Source: Solea solea
Taxonomy: Eukaryota > Chordata > Actinopteri > Pleuronectiformes > Soleidae
DNA length: 64,000 nucleotides
Direction of reading: 5' to 3'
Assembly (NCBI RefSeq): GCF_958295425.1
Contig: NC_081140.1
Span: forward strand, 12,671,433-12,735,432
Below, one piece after another: positions 11,801 through 25,100 of the stretch; the stretch's first letter is position 1; every line of letters starts with the position of its first letter. A program made the translations under genes and the position numbers. The notes under the pieces are model-generated. The model did no database searches. It saw only the letters and a list, made by a program, of their open reading frames with translations, and was not told where the DNA came from.

Positions 11801-14800
11801 GCCAAACGTTTCTTGTGTTCCAGAAGCTCCCAGCGTTTCTGCACCAGCTCCCGGAGCTCCTCTGGAAGACGACCACGATCATCTGAGGGTAACGTCTTTG
11901 CAGCCTTGGTGATGAGAGAGGAAAGGGTGCATTTTTTGTCTTCTCTTCCCTTATTCTCCTTATAGTAGCGGAGGAGATGAAGAGCCATCGGGTGCAGGGG
12001 TTTCCCCAGTTTAGGTGTACCCAAACTGGTACTTCGGGCTCTCTTCTTGGGGCTACCAGCAGGGGTGCTCTTAGCCAGATGCAGCAGAGTCATCTGCTTC
12101 ATCTTTGGTGTCTTTGCACCATCTTTACCATCCTTTCTAGAGGCTTTGAGCACACCAAGCTTCTTATCACCTCTCTTTCCAGTTGTCTTTCCTTCTTTCT
12201 TGTCCCCAGACTTTCTGCCTGGTTTCGGAGTGGAGGGCGCAGAGCCTTTGCCTTCTCCCTTCTTAGGACTTCCTGAGTTCTTAACCTTGAGTGGAGAACC
12301 GTTCATTTTTAATTTCTGAAGTACAGAAAACATAATCCCATTAATCAGCCCAAATGATATGCCAAGATAATGGGTCATTCATTACATTGTATAGATCCCA
12401 ACTAACCTGCATGTGGCCCCAGATGGTGGGACTAAGAGGCATGCCTAAGGCGTCTTTCTTTTTCCTTTTCTTCTCTCCCTTCTCGTTTCCTGAATCCTCT
12501 CCTGGTGTGTCAGAGGACTTGTTCTTCTTTCTAGGTTTACCCTCTGGAGATGCTAAGCTCTTGCGCTTCCCTGGATTTTCTGCTAAAAACTTTATCATAA
12601 CAAGAGAGTGTGAGCCGAGATCGAGCAACATTTTTAAATAAAGAGATAAGCAGAGAAAGAGTCAGAGTAAATTACCTTGTGTGGATCAAGAAGAAAGTCA
12701 CTGAATTTACTGGGGAGATTAAACTTTTTGACCAGTTCATCCTCAACGACCCAGGGAGCACTTTCATGCATGCCTAGCCTCAGAGCATAGTGCCTGATGA
12801 AGTAACGCATGATCTCCTTTGTTGGAGGGCGCTCCGATCTGAAAAGACTGTCTACTGGAACATCACTGATCACCTGTAACACGAGAACAAATAAAGTGAC
12901 TAATACTTATATATTATATTTAAAAATATATATCAACATTTGTAAACTGCTGGTGACATGTTACAAACCTTATCCTCATTGATGAGCTTCACGTCGTACT
13001 TATGAGGAAGAAATTTGGGCATTGCCCACCTCTTCTTTTCCTCTTTCGTGGCAGTGGGAAGTTTCCTTGGAGAGCGTCGAGCTCTGTCACCTGATGAGAA
13101 GCAAAATGTTGCTTAAAAGAAAGATCACACATAATCATCAGAAAAAACATACAGCATGTGAGCCTAAAACTCTCTGCTATATCCCTTCACCCTCTTCCTT
13201 GTCTGATTTTAAATGTACCAAGTTGTACTTACTGAGACTCTCCCTCCTGTTCTCCTCCTCTCTGGGCGGAGGCTCCTTCCGCTGGTTTTCCTGACTTGCA
13301 TTTTCCTTGTCACTGGATGGAGAGTCGCAGGCACCTTCAAGCTTTTTCTCCGTGGTCTCGCCCTCTGGATTTTCTAGAGGGTGAATCTTCATCACCTTCA
13401 CTCGCAAACTTTTGTCCTTTCCCACCTACAGAGAGCAAATATATATTATACTAACGATATACCTGGCAGAAAGAATATAAATGCAAAGATTTGCTTTGGT
13501 ACATGGCCAGCAATACTTTCCATCACCATTATAGAGGGACGGTGCTGGAAGTCATTCATCCCGACTGCTGTCAGACTATACTATACTAACCCTCTGAATG
13601 TAGCACTGCAAACACCTTCACTTGCACTACTTCACCACTACTACCAGTATCCTGTGCAATAGTCCAAGTATTTACATTCTTACTGTCTGTATACACAACA
13701 TTCACTATATTTATTTACGCATCTAACTGCATTTCTCTAGCCTTCATTCATTGCATATAATGTCCATAACTTTTTCTGTACATAATGCACATAGACCGTA
13801 GTCCTTTTTTGACCTATCTTTAATCCTTTGCTTGTTTTGTGTTGTCTAATATTGCTGTCTGCACACATCTGTCTCAATTTCCCCTTTGAGGGATAAATAA
13901 AGTTTATCTTACTCGTTGTTAAAAGATGAATGTCTAAAAAAATGTATGGTCATCTAAAGATTATATTATCTGATTCACATTAAGACCCAAATAATAAGTT
14001 ATTACAGCCATATTTAATACACAATGTTAGAAATGTAAGACATCAAACTGACCATGAAGTCACACTCTTCACCGACAGCGTACTTGGTAAGGATTTCCAC
14101 CCAGGCCATTTCAACCAGTTTGTCTAAAGACACTGTGTTGTGATGGACCATCTCCAGGACTGGCTTCTCAAACCACTGGGGATACTCTTCCTGAAGCCTA
14201 CAAACACAGCATAGGCAGTAATGAGTATGATAAAATGTAATGACAGCATTTAAAAACAAGTTTAGCGAGATGAAATTGATACAACCATGGGTGTTATGCG
14301 TTCGATTCATGACAAGCCTTCTCAAACCCTGTTAAGATTTCTGCACTGTAGTCATCACCACAGTATTATGTAACATGACAACAAAGAGCTAAGAGTGACC
14401 AGTAGGGGGAGTAAAGTCTCTCCACTGATATAATTAGACAGGGCTTAAATACAGCTCAGGTGACTTGAGCTCTGTTGAGCTCTGCCTATGCAGTGACGTC
14501 TCTTTGAAATCGCATCTTGTTTGGGTCACCTTCCTCTGACCGACAACAGAGCACGTATACAATACTGTATACATGATGTGTGTTACTTGGGAATAAGTGA
14601 ACTGAAAGTTCCTTACTGGATATGTTAATTTTTTGTTCTGTATTTTTCCATTTTTAGATGTTCTTAGGACACTCTCCCTAGACCATAGCAGATTCAAAGA
14701 AGACTCAATCACACACCCTGTAAATATAATGAGGAGCAATGGACAATCAAAACAACCCGTGGACCACACTCATTTGAGAGTAAAATGACAGAATCAGACA

Positions 14801-16563
14801 TATGGATGGGACACTCACAGTTCTGTAACTTCTTGTTCCTCCTCCCATGCTTCTATGTGCGTCAGCTGGTTACTTCCAGTGCTCTTGCATGTCCAGACGC
14901 GCTCATTATATCTCTGTACACGTGCCTCATATTCCCTGTAATTAATTTGTTAAGGTAAATTGTGAAATTCACATGTAAATATTTACACCTTACTTGGCCA
15001 CAGATAGGCCACTTTCTATAAGCCAGAAATGGCATGATGTTGAGACAACGCAACATCTGACACAAAACAACTTCTTAATATAAGACATGGTAAAGGAAAA
15101 TATAAGGTGTACTGAGGGTTTTGTCTGGTATGATACTAGAAAAAGCTCATGGTTACTAACCGCTACGGAGGATCAGTTTAAGCTCAAACAGGAAACAAAC
15201 TTCTATGAACAGTTTGACTGTAAAAAGGAAACCAAACACACTGAAGTGAAACTATGTCCCAAAGCAGCAAGTAAGGCACACAGGGTTTGGGATTTCATAA
15301 TTTATATTCAAATATAACGTATATTGAGTATACAACAGCAATGTCAGCACATGAATGCAGATCTGAAACAACCCTCAGAGTTAGGCTGACATCTTCAATT
15401 TTAGTTGGAACTTACTTCTAGGTTACAGCGGGTAACTACGTTCATGACATCAGACCCAGATTATTCAACTGAGCTACTAAATTTGAATGTGTTCATTTTA
15501 TGCCATGCTCTTTTAAACTTTTCAAGTTGAACTATAGGTGACATCTACTGTCTGATTAAAAGGACCACTCTGCCCAAAAGAAAATATCGTCCGTGTTCTC
15601 TAGGGTGATAAATGAATTGGGTACCTCAACTAAGTGAAGATATTTCTAATATTTGTTAGAATGTATTATTCAAGTATTGTTCGAAGTTGTCGTAGTATTC
15701 TACGTCATTTACTCAGATAAGTGACGTTGACAAAAATAAAGGGTCTAGTTATTAACAAATACATAATTTAATAAGACGAATATTAGTTGTCACTTTGATC
15801 TGTTGCTGCTAGCTGCTAACTTCAGCGTTCGAAGTTTCCATAAAGACATGCCTTCAACGAGTCACTTCGTTATTCAAACACTAAAAGTTAAATATCTTCA
15901 AACATTGTTTTGAGTACGTGACTGTGTTAGTCAGCTGACGACCACACTGGAAAACCCCAAAAACATTAAAGCCAAAAATTAGCAACTAGCTCCAGCTAGT
16001 GAGGGCAGAAGGAACCAAACGCAAGTAGCAAGCTAGCTTCTTATGCTAGCGGAGTAGCAGGTGACAGTAGGGCCGTTAAGGTTGAAAGTGAGAAGACGGT
16101 CGGTCATAGCGTTTCTTCTAATGTTACTAAGCATTATAACTGCGCATAGTGACGGGAAAATATGCCATACATTTAGTTACAAACGGCTGCAACGAAATTA
16201 ACAAAGAGGGGACTGGTGTTAGCTAGCAGAGCGCTCCATCCACTGTAGGCTGAGTTCACGCGGGGAAAGATCAAATTAACGCAGGGAACGTGTCCAGTAC
16301 TAATAACTCAGCTTGGATAACCCGAGTTACAGTCGTGAGCAGGCAACCTAACTGGAGCTAGTTTACACATAGACAAAGCCGTCAGCAGTGTGCATGCCAA
16401 CTGTCTCGGTCTAGCATGAGCATCAACACCATGTTGAAGGATACTCTTTGTTCCTGAAGGCCTCCTTGGTGTGCTCGATGATGTAGACCTCCTCTCCCGG
16501 GCCTGCTGGATCGGCTAGCGGCTTAGCCAGCGGATAAGGTTTCCGGCCCAAAAGCGGTGCCAT
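5079..16563 (-). CDS. baz1b: BAZ1B / WSTF, bromodomain adjacent to zinc finger domain 1B (complete, 21 coding exons)
   Basis: Chromatin-remodelling subunit that pairs with the ISWI ATPase SMARCA5 (WICH complex); in mammals its WAC region also phosphorylates H2A.X Tyr142. Coding exons, 5' to 3' on the minus strand: 16445-16563, 14819-14935, 14053-14197, 13233-13425, 12969-13090, 12676-12873, 12407-12589, 11001-12315, 10659-10832, 10291-10429, 9950-10146, 9749-9863, 9556-9654, 9264-9441, 8973-9158, 8651-8798, 7847-7994, 7605-7720, 6721-6860, 6258-6364, 5079-5724. They sum to 4785 nt, in frame, 1594 aa (human 1483). The start MAPLLGRKPYPLAKPL matches the family N-terminus. Domains by residue: WAC about 20-126; Lys-rich and coiled regions about 360-590; DDT about 597-662 (LPNTLFGDVAMVVDF); C4HC3 PHD finger about 1203-1247 (CKVC, CDEC, HLFC, CPAC); bromodomain about 1357-1465 (PMDFQTM, HNAEEYN, LSCMVKTEQ). 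Acidic tracts lie in exons 11, 18 and 21. The last exon has a longer tail than human. Confidence 0.96.
5725..7604 (-). other. baz1b: baz1b introns 18-20 with the small exons between them
   Basis: Intronic DNA lies at 5725-6257, 6365-6720 and 6861-7604, separated by coding exons 20 (6258-6364) and 19 (6721-6860). I found no nested gene, no conserved non-coding block that I recognise and no clear transposon. The introns are AT-rich. Confidence 0.6.
8861..8886. repeat. (TG)13 microsatellite in a baz1b intron
   Basis: An uninterrupted TG run lies in the intron between exons 15 and 16 (8799-8972), less than 100 nt from both splice sites. Confidence 0.9.
13512..13920 (+). mobile_element. 3' fragment of an L2/Rex1-type LINE in baz1b intron 3
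   Basis: The plus strand carries the end of a retrotransposon ORF: a frame reading RCWKSFIPTAVRLYYTNPLN resembles the C-terminal tail of L2/Rex-type reverse transcriptase polyproteins. It is followed by an AT-rich 3' UTR and a terminal TTGAGGGATAAATAAAG block, a common 3' end in fish LINEs. It lies antisense to baz1b inside the intron 13426-14052. The family name is from memory; the fragment is 5'-truncated and inactive. Confidence 0.6.
14936..16444 (-). other. baz1b: baz1b intron 1
   Basis: This 1.5-kb intron separates the start exon from exon 2. The half nearest exon 1 (about 15.8-16.4 kb) is rich in CpG and in TAGC/GCTAGC motifs and is probably part of the promoter-proximal region. No nested gene was recognised. 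Confidence 0.6.
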
Positions 16564-17470
16564 TTCAAATGTACAGATGACACGGTTGCCAATGCTAAAA
16601 TCAAACCTTCTAGCAAAGTTTGTACAATAATTTGTAATATTATGTCCTTCGCATGTATCCAAGTGTCCCGATGTATCTTAGAAGGGCTCACGTTACAGCC
16701 GGCAGGCCCGGCTCCCAACGTGTAGCAGCTAGCTGGCTAGCTAGCAGGATGGAAGGCTATGTCGTTGCAAAACAATAACAGTGCGCTTCTTGCCGCCAGT
16801 CGCCTCATCGCATCCTTCTCTCCTCCTCCAGTTGCACTGTCACTGAAGTGGTCACACACGTTGCCTTTGATGGAAACGGGTAGTTGGGCGATCTCTTGAT
16901 ATAGTTAGTTAACTTCTATCCTTCGATGAACATGAAAGGGTGTAAAACCACACCGTAATCAAACTCGCGGCAAAAGACGAAGCTCGGCTCAGCGGGAGAT
17001 CTGGCGCGCTGTGCAGTCAGTCCCCAAAGCCTGTACAAACCCGGCCTTTTGTCGTTTATTTAATCGGGTGTCTTCACGATTTCTCTCCTAGTCAGAAAAC
17101 AGCCTTAGTGAGCCTCATAAAAAAAAAAAAGTAACATCGATCAACCAAGAGGTTAATTTTTGGTCGAAATGGCGGGAGTTTCTAGTGCACCGGTACAATT
17201 CCTTACTCCGTCAGAACTCCGTTTCCCCGGCAGCAAGCGGCGTCTCAACGACGCCCCGCCCACTCGCAACGTTCATTGGCTTTTTTTTAGCGAAGCGCCT
17301 TCGTCGAGTTCCTTTGAAGCCATCTCTGATTGGCTGACATGGCTTGTCTATTGTCCGGTGAACACAGCCCCTTTAACACAAGTCACACCCACACGTAACA
17401 TGACAATGAGAAGCTGGAGGTCAGCTGATGACAATATAAATCGTCATTATCGGCGTCATTGGTTGAGTAT
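16564..17470 (-). promoter_or_regulatory. baz1b: baz1b 5' UTR and promoter region
   Basis: Upstream of the baz1b start the sequence is CpG-rich and has no TATA box in an obvious place. It has a GC box at 17253-17261 (GCCCCGCCC) and three CCAAT boxes in baz1b orientation, seen as ATTGG on the plus strand at 17275-17279, 17329-17333 and 17458-17462. Sp1 and NF-Y binding is inferred from these motifs. A palindromic GCTAGC cluster lies near 16722-16746. The transcription start is not determined. Confidence 0.55.
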
Positions 17471-17677
17471 TTTAATGTCTATAATGGATTTGACCAGTTT
17501 CTCAATGTTCTAGAACAAAACAAAACAAAAACAAGGACAACTTCGCCCCCACTGCTGTTAGTCTGAGTACAGTGTGCAACTGTAGAACACTTAACATGAT
17601 AATACTGTAACACTGTCAAAACCTGAAGGTATAAATTCAAGCCATGCAGCCTCAATTAATTGACATGAAAAGTAGCA

Positions 17678-17683
17678 TTTATT
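17678..17683 (-). terminator. bcl7b: bcl7b polyadenylation signal AATAAA
   Basis: A canonical AATAAA hexamer on the minus strand lies about 560 nt beyond the bcl7b stop codon. The AT-rich sequence between stop and signal reads as a 3' UTR with no other open gene. Confidence 0.55.
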
Positions 17684-18238
17684 ATGGTTTACAAAACATT
17701 AATTTATAAACATGGGCAAATTATAATATAAATATTTAAAAGATAGTTTTTTCTTGCACATGATAAGCCAAAGGTCAGTCTTTGAGAGAGTCATGTTTAA
17801 TACAATAATGGCACATCTAAACATCAATCTGCATGATCCTACGCATGTAAAATGGTTTAAAACTGGCATGTACATCTAAATAAAAGCAAAATGCTATGGA
17901 AACATGCAAGAGTAAAGATCGACTGCAATAAGAGTAAATAATAAACAGTTAGTTCCCAGAGAACTAAACATTTATAATAAGTGAATGGAAATGAGCACTG
18001 CCTGTTATTAGCAGTGACTAAAGAAAGAATAGCTTAACAAACATACAATCCTTTTACAGACCTTTTAAAGTGAACAAAGGTTCTGCAGATTTTTTTGTTT
18101 TTTTGTTATTTGTCATTTGCATACATGTCATATGGAACCTTCAAATTATTTCAAAATCTTGAAAGCTTAACTGACAACAGCCAACAACAGGTGTGCACAA
18201 AAATATGTGCATTTTGACAAAATAGGTTAATAAATAAG

Positions 18239-20400
<2,162 letters not shown>

Positions 20401-20639
20401 GTTCATATTGTGGATACTGTGTGGGATGTACTCATATTTATTTATTTATTTATATTGTTATATATTTAGACAAATAAAAATAATAATTTACAGATTGATA
20501 CACCAATAATAAAATGTATATGAATATATCTACTGGTTTTTATAAAATGACTGAGGGAATAATTAGCTTTTTACAATTAACTTATTGGAATTTTAATATA
20601 AAATTGGGGGTTGCAAGAGTTGACTCACTCACACACAAA

Positions 20640-20870
20640 TTTGTTTTTATAGCTTAGTGAGGACACACCATAGACAGAATGCATTCCCTGGCTCACCAAA
20701 CCTTAACCATCACAACTAAGTGCCTAACCTTAACCCTTACCCTAACCTTAAAACCAGGTCCTAACCCTGATTAAAGTTGTGGGACCCATTTAAAATTTGC
20801 CCACAAGGTCAAAATGTCCTCACAAAGATAGGTTTGTACATTTTTTTTGGACCTCACAAAGATATGATTA
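20640..20870. repeat. Interspersed repeat with CCTAACCTTAACC run
   Basis: The sequence opens with GTGAGGACACACCAT, passes through imperfect CCTAAC/CCTTAACC units and closes with ATGTCCTCACAAAGATAGGT. Opposing GTGAGGACA and TGTCCTCAC ends suggest a dispersed element common in fish genomes (from memory) rather than true telomeric DNA. Confidence 0.5.
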
Positions 20871-21228
20871 CAAGTACACACACTGTTGTGATGTACGATA
20901 ATATACTTTTCATAAGAGCTCATTAACAACTAGCACTTTTAATGTTTAATGTTGGCCAAAATTAGCTAATTATACTTAATTTCTTTTGCATAGTTGAATA
21001 CTAGATAGTTGGATACACATTTTTTTTCTACTATAATCTACATATTTGTGAGTATACTGTACATGACTATCCAAAGTTAAGACTTACAAAAGGGTCAGTA
21101 GCAGATAAAAACAAATTAAAAACATATATAGCACACAATCAACTGAAAACAATACTCACCTGTGTCTTCTGAGCCTGGATGAATAACAGAAAGCAGTGCT
21201 TCCCTTAGGCATTTGTGATTATCAGATG

Positions 21229-21263
21229 TGCATATATATGTATTTATATATACATATATATAC

Positions 21264-21301
<38 letters not shown>
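21229..21301. repeat. TATATG tract followed by (TG)n
   Basis: A compound microsatellite: alternating TATATG units pass into about 16 uninterrupted TG units. Confidence 0.9.
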
Positions 21302-21303
<2 letters not shown>

Positions 21304-21880
21304 AGGCTTTGTTATTTTCTCTGCTAATAACTCTTTGTTGTTTTCTGCACCATTGTGTCTACACTATTTAAACATTTACATAAGTGAACAGCAGAGGGCA
21401 GGCTTGAGTTAAGATGCAAACTGAGACCAGTTAATTTTTCATCCCCTGCTCAGTTAACGGTTTTAAGCACTCTGGTGTTAGTAAACTGGAATTTATTTTA
21501 ATTTGTATAAAAACAGCAGAGCACAAGTACAATTTATGTAAACTCTTTGAACTGACTGATTATATAAATTACTTTATATCTGTCTACAGCTCTGGAACAA
21601 TTGTATCATATTTTGCAATGTATTCAGAGAAAACTGTATAAGGTTAGAAAATACCATACACTGTGGATTACATTTTTACATTCTATTGTATTAATGAACC
21701 CGTTATTTTTGTAAAACGGATGTTATAAATCCCGCATATCATCTTGTCATTGCACTTCAAAGCTTGACCGCAGTCCTACACCCTGTCGTGACTAAACGCT
21801 ATTTGGTATTAGTGAAGTGAATATCGCTGAAAATACGTTTCACGACGTGACGCCGTTTTAAACATGAAGTGAATCAGAAA

Positions 21881-22178
21881 AAAGTATGTCACCAAACGTT
21901 TTATTTTGAAAGCGTAAGCCGGAAGTAGCAGTAACCCTGTGTGACCTGACAGTGGTGTTGCTTCGGCTTCTGCTGTCATTGACTGGCTGTTTGACGGAAA
22001 AGGCTAATGCTCCTGTGAACGGAGTGACGAGTCCAGCAGCACAACATGGACCGCTGCCTGCTGTAGTTTCTCCACAGGCTTTACACCATTTTTGTTTTTT
22101 GCCGTGTTTTGTTTTTTCACCGAAACTTGCTTTTATTTCCCCCCGCCGCTGGTGTATTGTTTTCTGCCACAGACGACA
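21881..22178 (+). promoter_or_regulatory. hip1: hip1 distal promoter and 5' UTR
   Basis: This sequence lies just upstream of the first hip1 ATG at 22179. It carries an ETS-type motif (CCGGAAGT, 21919-21926) and becomes GC-rich close to the start. The ATG has a strong context, with A at -3 and G at +4. The transcription start site is not determined. Confidence 0.5.
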
Positions 22179-25100
22179 ATGGAACGAGTGAAAAGCTCCA
22201 TGCAGCAAGTACCCAACGCTATCCCCAAAGTGATCCGACGGACGGGAGGGGCCAACAGCCTGGAGCTGGAGAAAGAAAACTTCGAGAGAGGGCAGGTATG
22301 GAGCACACAGGTGCGGGGCTATTTCACTGTAATAACAAAGCTCTGGTTATAGGATCCGCTTTGTAATAATAATGATGTCAGCTGCTCCTGAAGTCAGCTG
22401 TGTGATATGGACTGAGGTGAAAATTTAGGACCACAGTGTCAACAGTCACACATTCATACATTTTTATTGTTATTTTTAATTTATTACAAGTCATTCTTCC
22501 AGTTTTTCTCACATTTACTCACCCTCTGCTCGCTTGTGCCTGGTCCAGATTACGGTTTATTGTCGTGTCAGTATGTTCTCCTCATGCCTGTGTACGATCA
22601 GCAGACACCAGTGAGTCCAGTGCACAACAAAAGAGCTGTGGAAATGTAGGTCAATGGGCTTTTGAATTCAGATAACGGTGTAGTTGGTTTGTCTGCAGCA
22701 TAAACCCATACAAGTGGGAGGTAAAATGACAATATGTGTCACAGTATATGTGTGTGTGGTCAGCTGCATGAGTGATGATGATGGTTGTTAATCTAGTTGT
22801 GAGAAATTATTTCAGAGTTATTTTAAATGAATGGTATGTGTTTTGGGACATGGGGGTTCATAAGGTCTGATCTGCCACTTGGTAACTGAGCTGCTACACT
22901 GCTGTGAGTGGGGACTAGAGATACTACTCTTTTATGTCCGATACGATATCACAAACTCCAGTACCGATACTGACACTATTCCGATGCATTCATTGTAGAC
23001 CATTTATGAATTAATAAAGCTGTTAACAATACATTTGTGCTGAGTCATTTCAGAGACTTGTGCCACTTTTCCACTACATGGTCCTGGCAGGACTCGACTC
23101 ACCTCACCACGTCACAGTTTTATTGCATTTCCATTAGTGCTAGTACCTGGTACTTTTTTGTAGTACCTGCTCTTAAGAGGTTCCAAGTGAGCTGAGCCGA
23201 TACTATGCGTAGTGTCGTCAGACTGCCGTCCACTGATTGGTCAGTGCGCCCCTCAGAGTGCCGACATCCGACACAAGAATGAAACCAAACAATGCCGAAC
23301 TGTAGTTCAAATGAAAAGACTTAACAATCCTGAAAACATGCGATAATCTCCAACGTTTAGCAAGAAAATGTCTAAAATCTCATCATTTAACACATTTCTT
23401 CGCCCACGATGAGGAGGTACTATATTGTAATGGAAAACCAACCAAATGGTGAATAGTCGAGCTGCGTACTATATATGTATATATTTTATGTGTTGGATTT
23501 TTGGATTGTATCAGTTTTTACTTTTTTATCTGTCCCATATCCTATCAAGTGATTTTGACCGATGCAGATCTCCATCGCTAGTCGTGAGTGTAGGAATATG
23601 TCAAGAAAACATTGTGCCAAAGAAAAGGTCTGTCTGACAGCAAGCAAACCATCACACACAGTTAAAATGATAGAACACATGAAGTTTTCTCAGCTGGGCC
23701 CTCTCCTCTGTTAGGGGGTTACAATGGGTTTTCTCAGCTGTTTCTGTTCACATTACATTAAAACAATGCATAACCATGTTCTGGTTTTCCTATCTCCTTC
23801 TCTAAACAGGCAGTGTACCGAATGCTGTCTTTTATAAGTAACACACAGACAAAGCATAAGAACCTCATACACACCCAACTTCATAAAACTATCCCTTTAA
23901 GGCAAAGCTGGGGCGATAAGGACTTTGTGGGTTTTTTTTCCCCCCGTGTTTGTCATGTTGTGATGGCTGCTGATGAATGATGGAACTTTCGAAGCCCCAG
24001 CAGCTGTACAGCTTGACTTTGCATGAAGTGCTCCTTCGGTGAACAAATGTATGTAGGCTGCTGTTAGACTGTGCAGCCCACTGCTTCCTGCCTGGTGGTC
24101 TCCCCTCCCTTCTCCTCTCCTTAAACTAGACACATGGGAGGGAAGAAGGGGGGGGGAAAGTAGGTCAGATGAATCAAGGCAGTCAAACTGCTATGGCAGC
24201 CGCTGCAACATGCTTCTCCCATTTACAGCGGCTGCTAAATTGGACAGTTCAGTCAAACGTGGCCTAAATGCACACAGCAGGTATTTGACAATCCTGCATT
24301 CCGATGGTCCCATACAGTTGCCCGTCCCCCCCACCACCACACCCCCACCCCTGTGAGCCTCTCCCATCCGGGATAGTAGCCGCATGGATTACAGTCAGGG
24401 AAGGAAGCATGCATGTTTATGTGTTCCGAGCTGAGCCTGGTCACTAGGTCACTTAGGCTACTGGGATCTCACCTGGAAGTGTGTCATGTTAATGGTCTCT
24501 CTCTCTCAGCACCACGACATATTACATGAACATAGCTTGTGCCCACTACCTGTCGTGGCATGTTATTCTCATATCATGTGCTGAGGCAGTTGGTCCCGCT
24601 CTGACACTTTTATGTGTCTGCCTTAAAAAAAACCTCAATAACTGCTGCCACTAGATAAGTTGAACATATTAATACAAGCTGAGACATGTTTGATTTGCAA
24701 TTTGATACCTGTGTTCTAAGACGAGTTGTCGTGCAGCATGACATGCTGTTAATTTGTCCCCTGTAAAGCTGTTATCATAGGGTTTTCCTTTTGATTTTTC
24801 CTGTTCTAAAATCCCCAATTAGGTTTGGTCACCCTTATGAAAGTGCAGCACGTGTTGTCCTTTTTCTTGTGGTAAATTTTTTCTTATGTACTAAGGATCC
24901 AGAGTTGTGGCTGATGCTGTAGATATCAATGCATCTGCTGCCTACTTTACAGGGATCAGTAAAAGATAATCTCATATGATCTGTTGTGCTTTAAAGCTGC
25001 CAACATCTGCTGTGTGGCTGGCTTTCACCTCCTCCACAGAGAAAAGCTCTCCGCCTGTATATCCTTTCAATCTGTCTGGTTTTGATTTCCCATCATCACC

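Noticed and set aside
11570..12319. Several long plus-strand open frames
   Set aside because: They are antisense shadows of the large baz1b exon 8, which has the conserved DDT domain on the minus strand.
20700..20770. CCTAA-like run as an interstitial telomere
   Set aside because: The units are irregular (CCTAAC mixed with CCTTAACC) and sit inside a dispersed repeat with GTGAGGACA ends.
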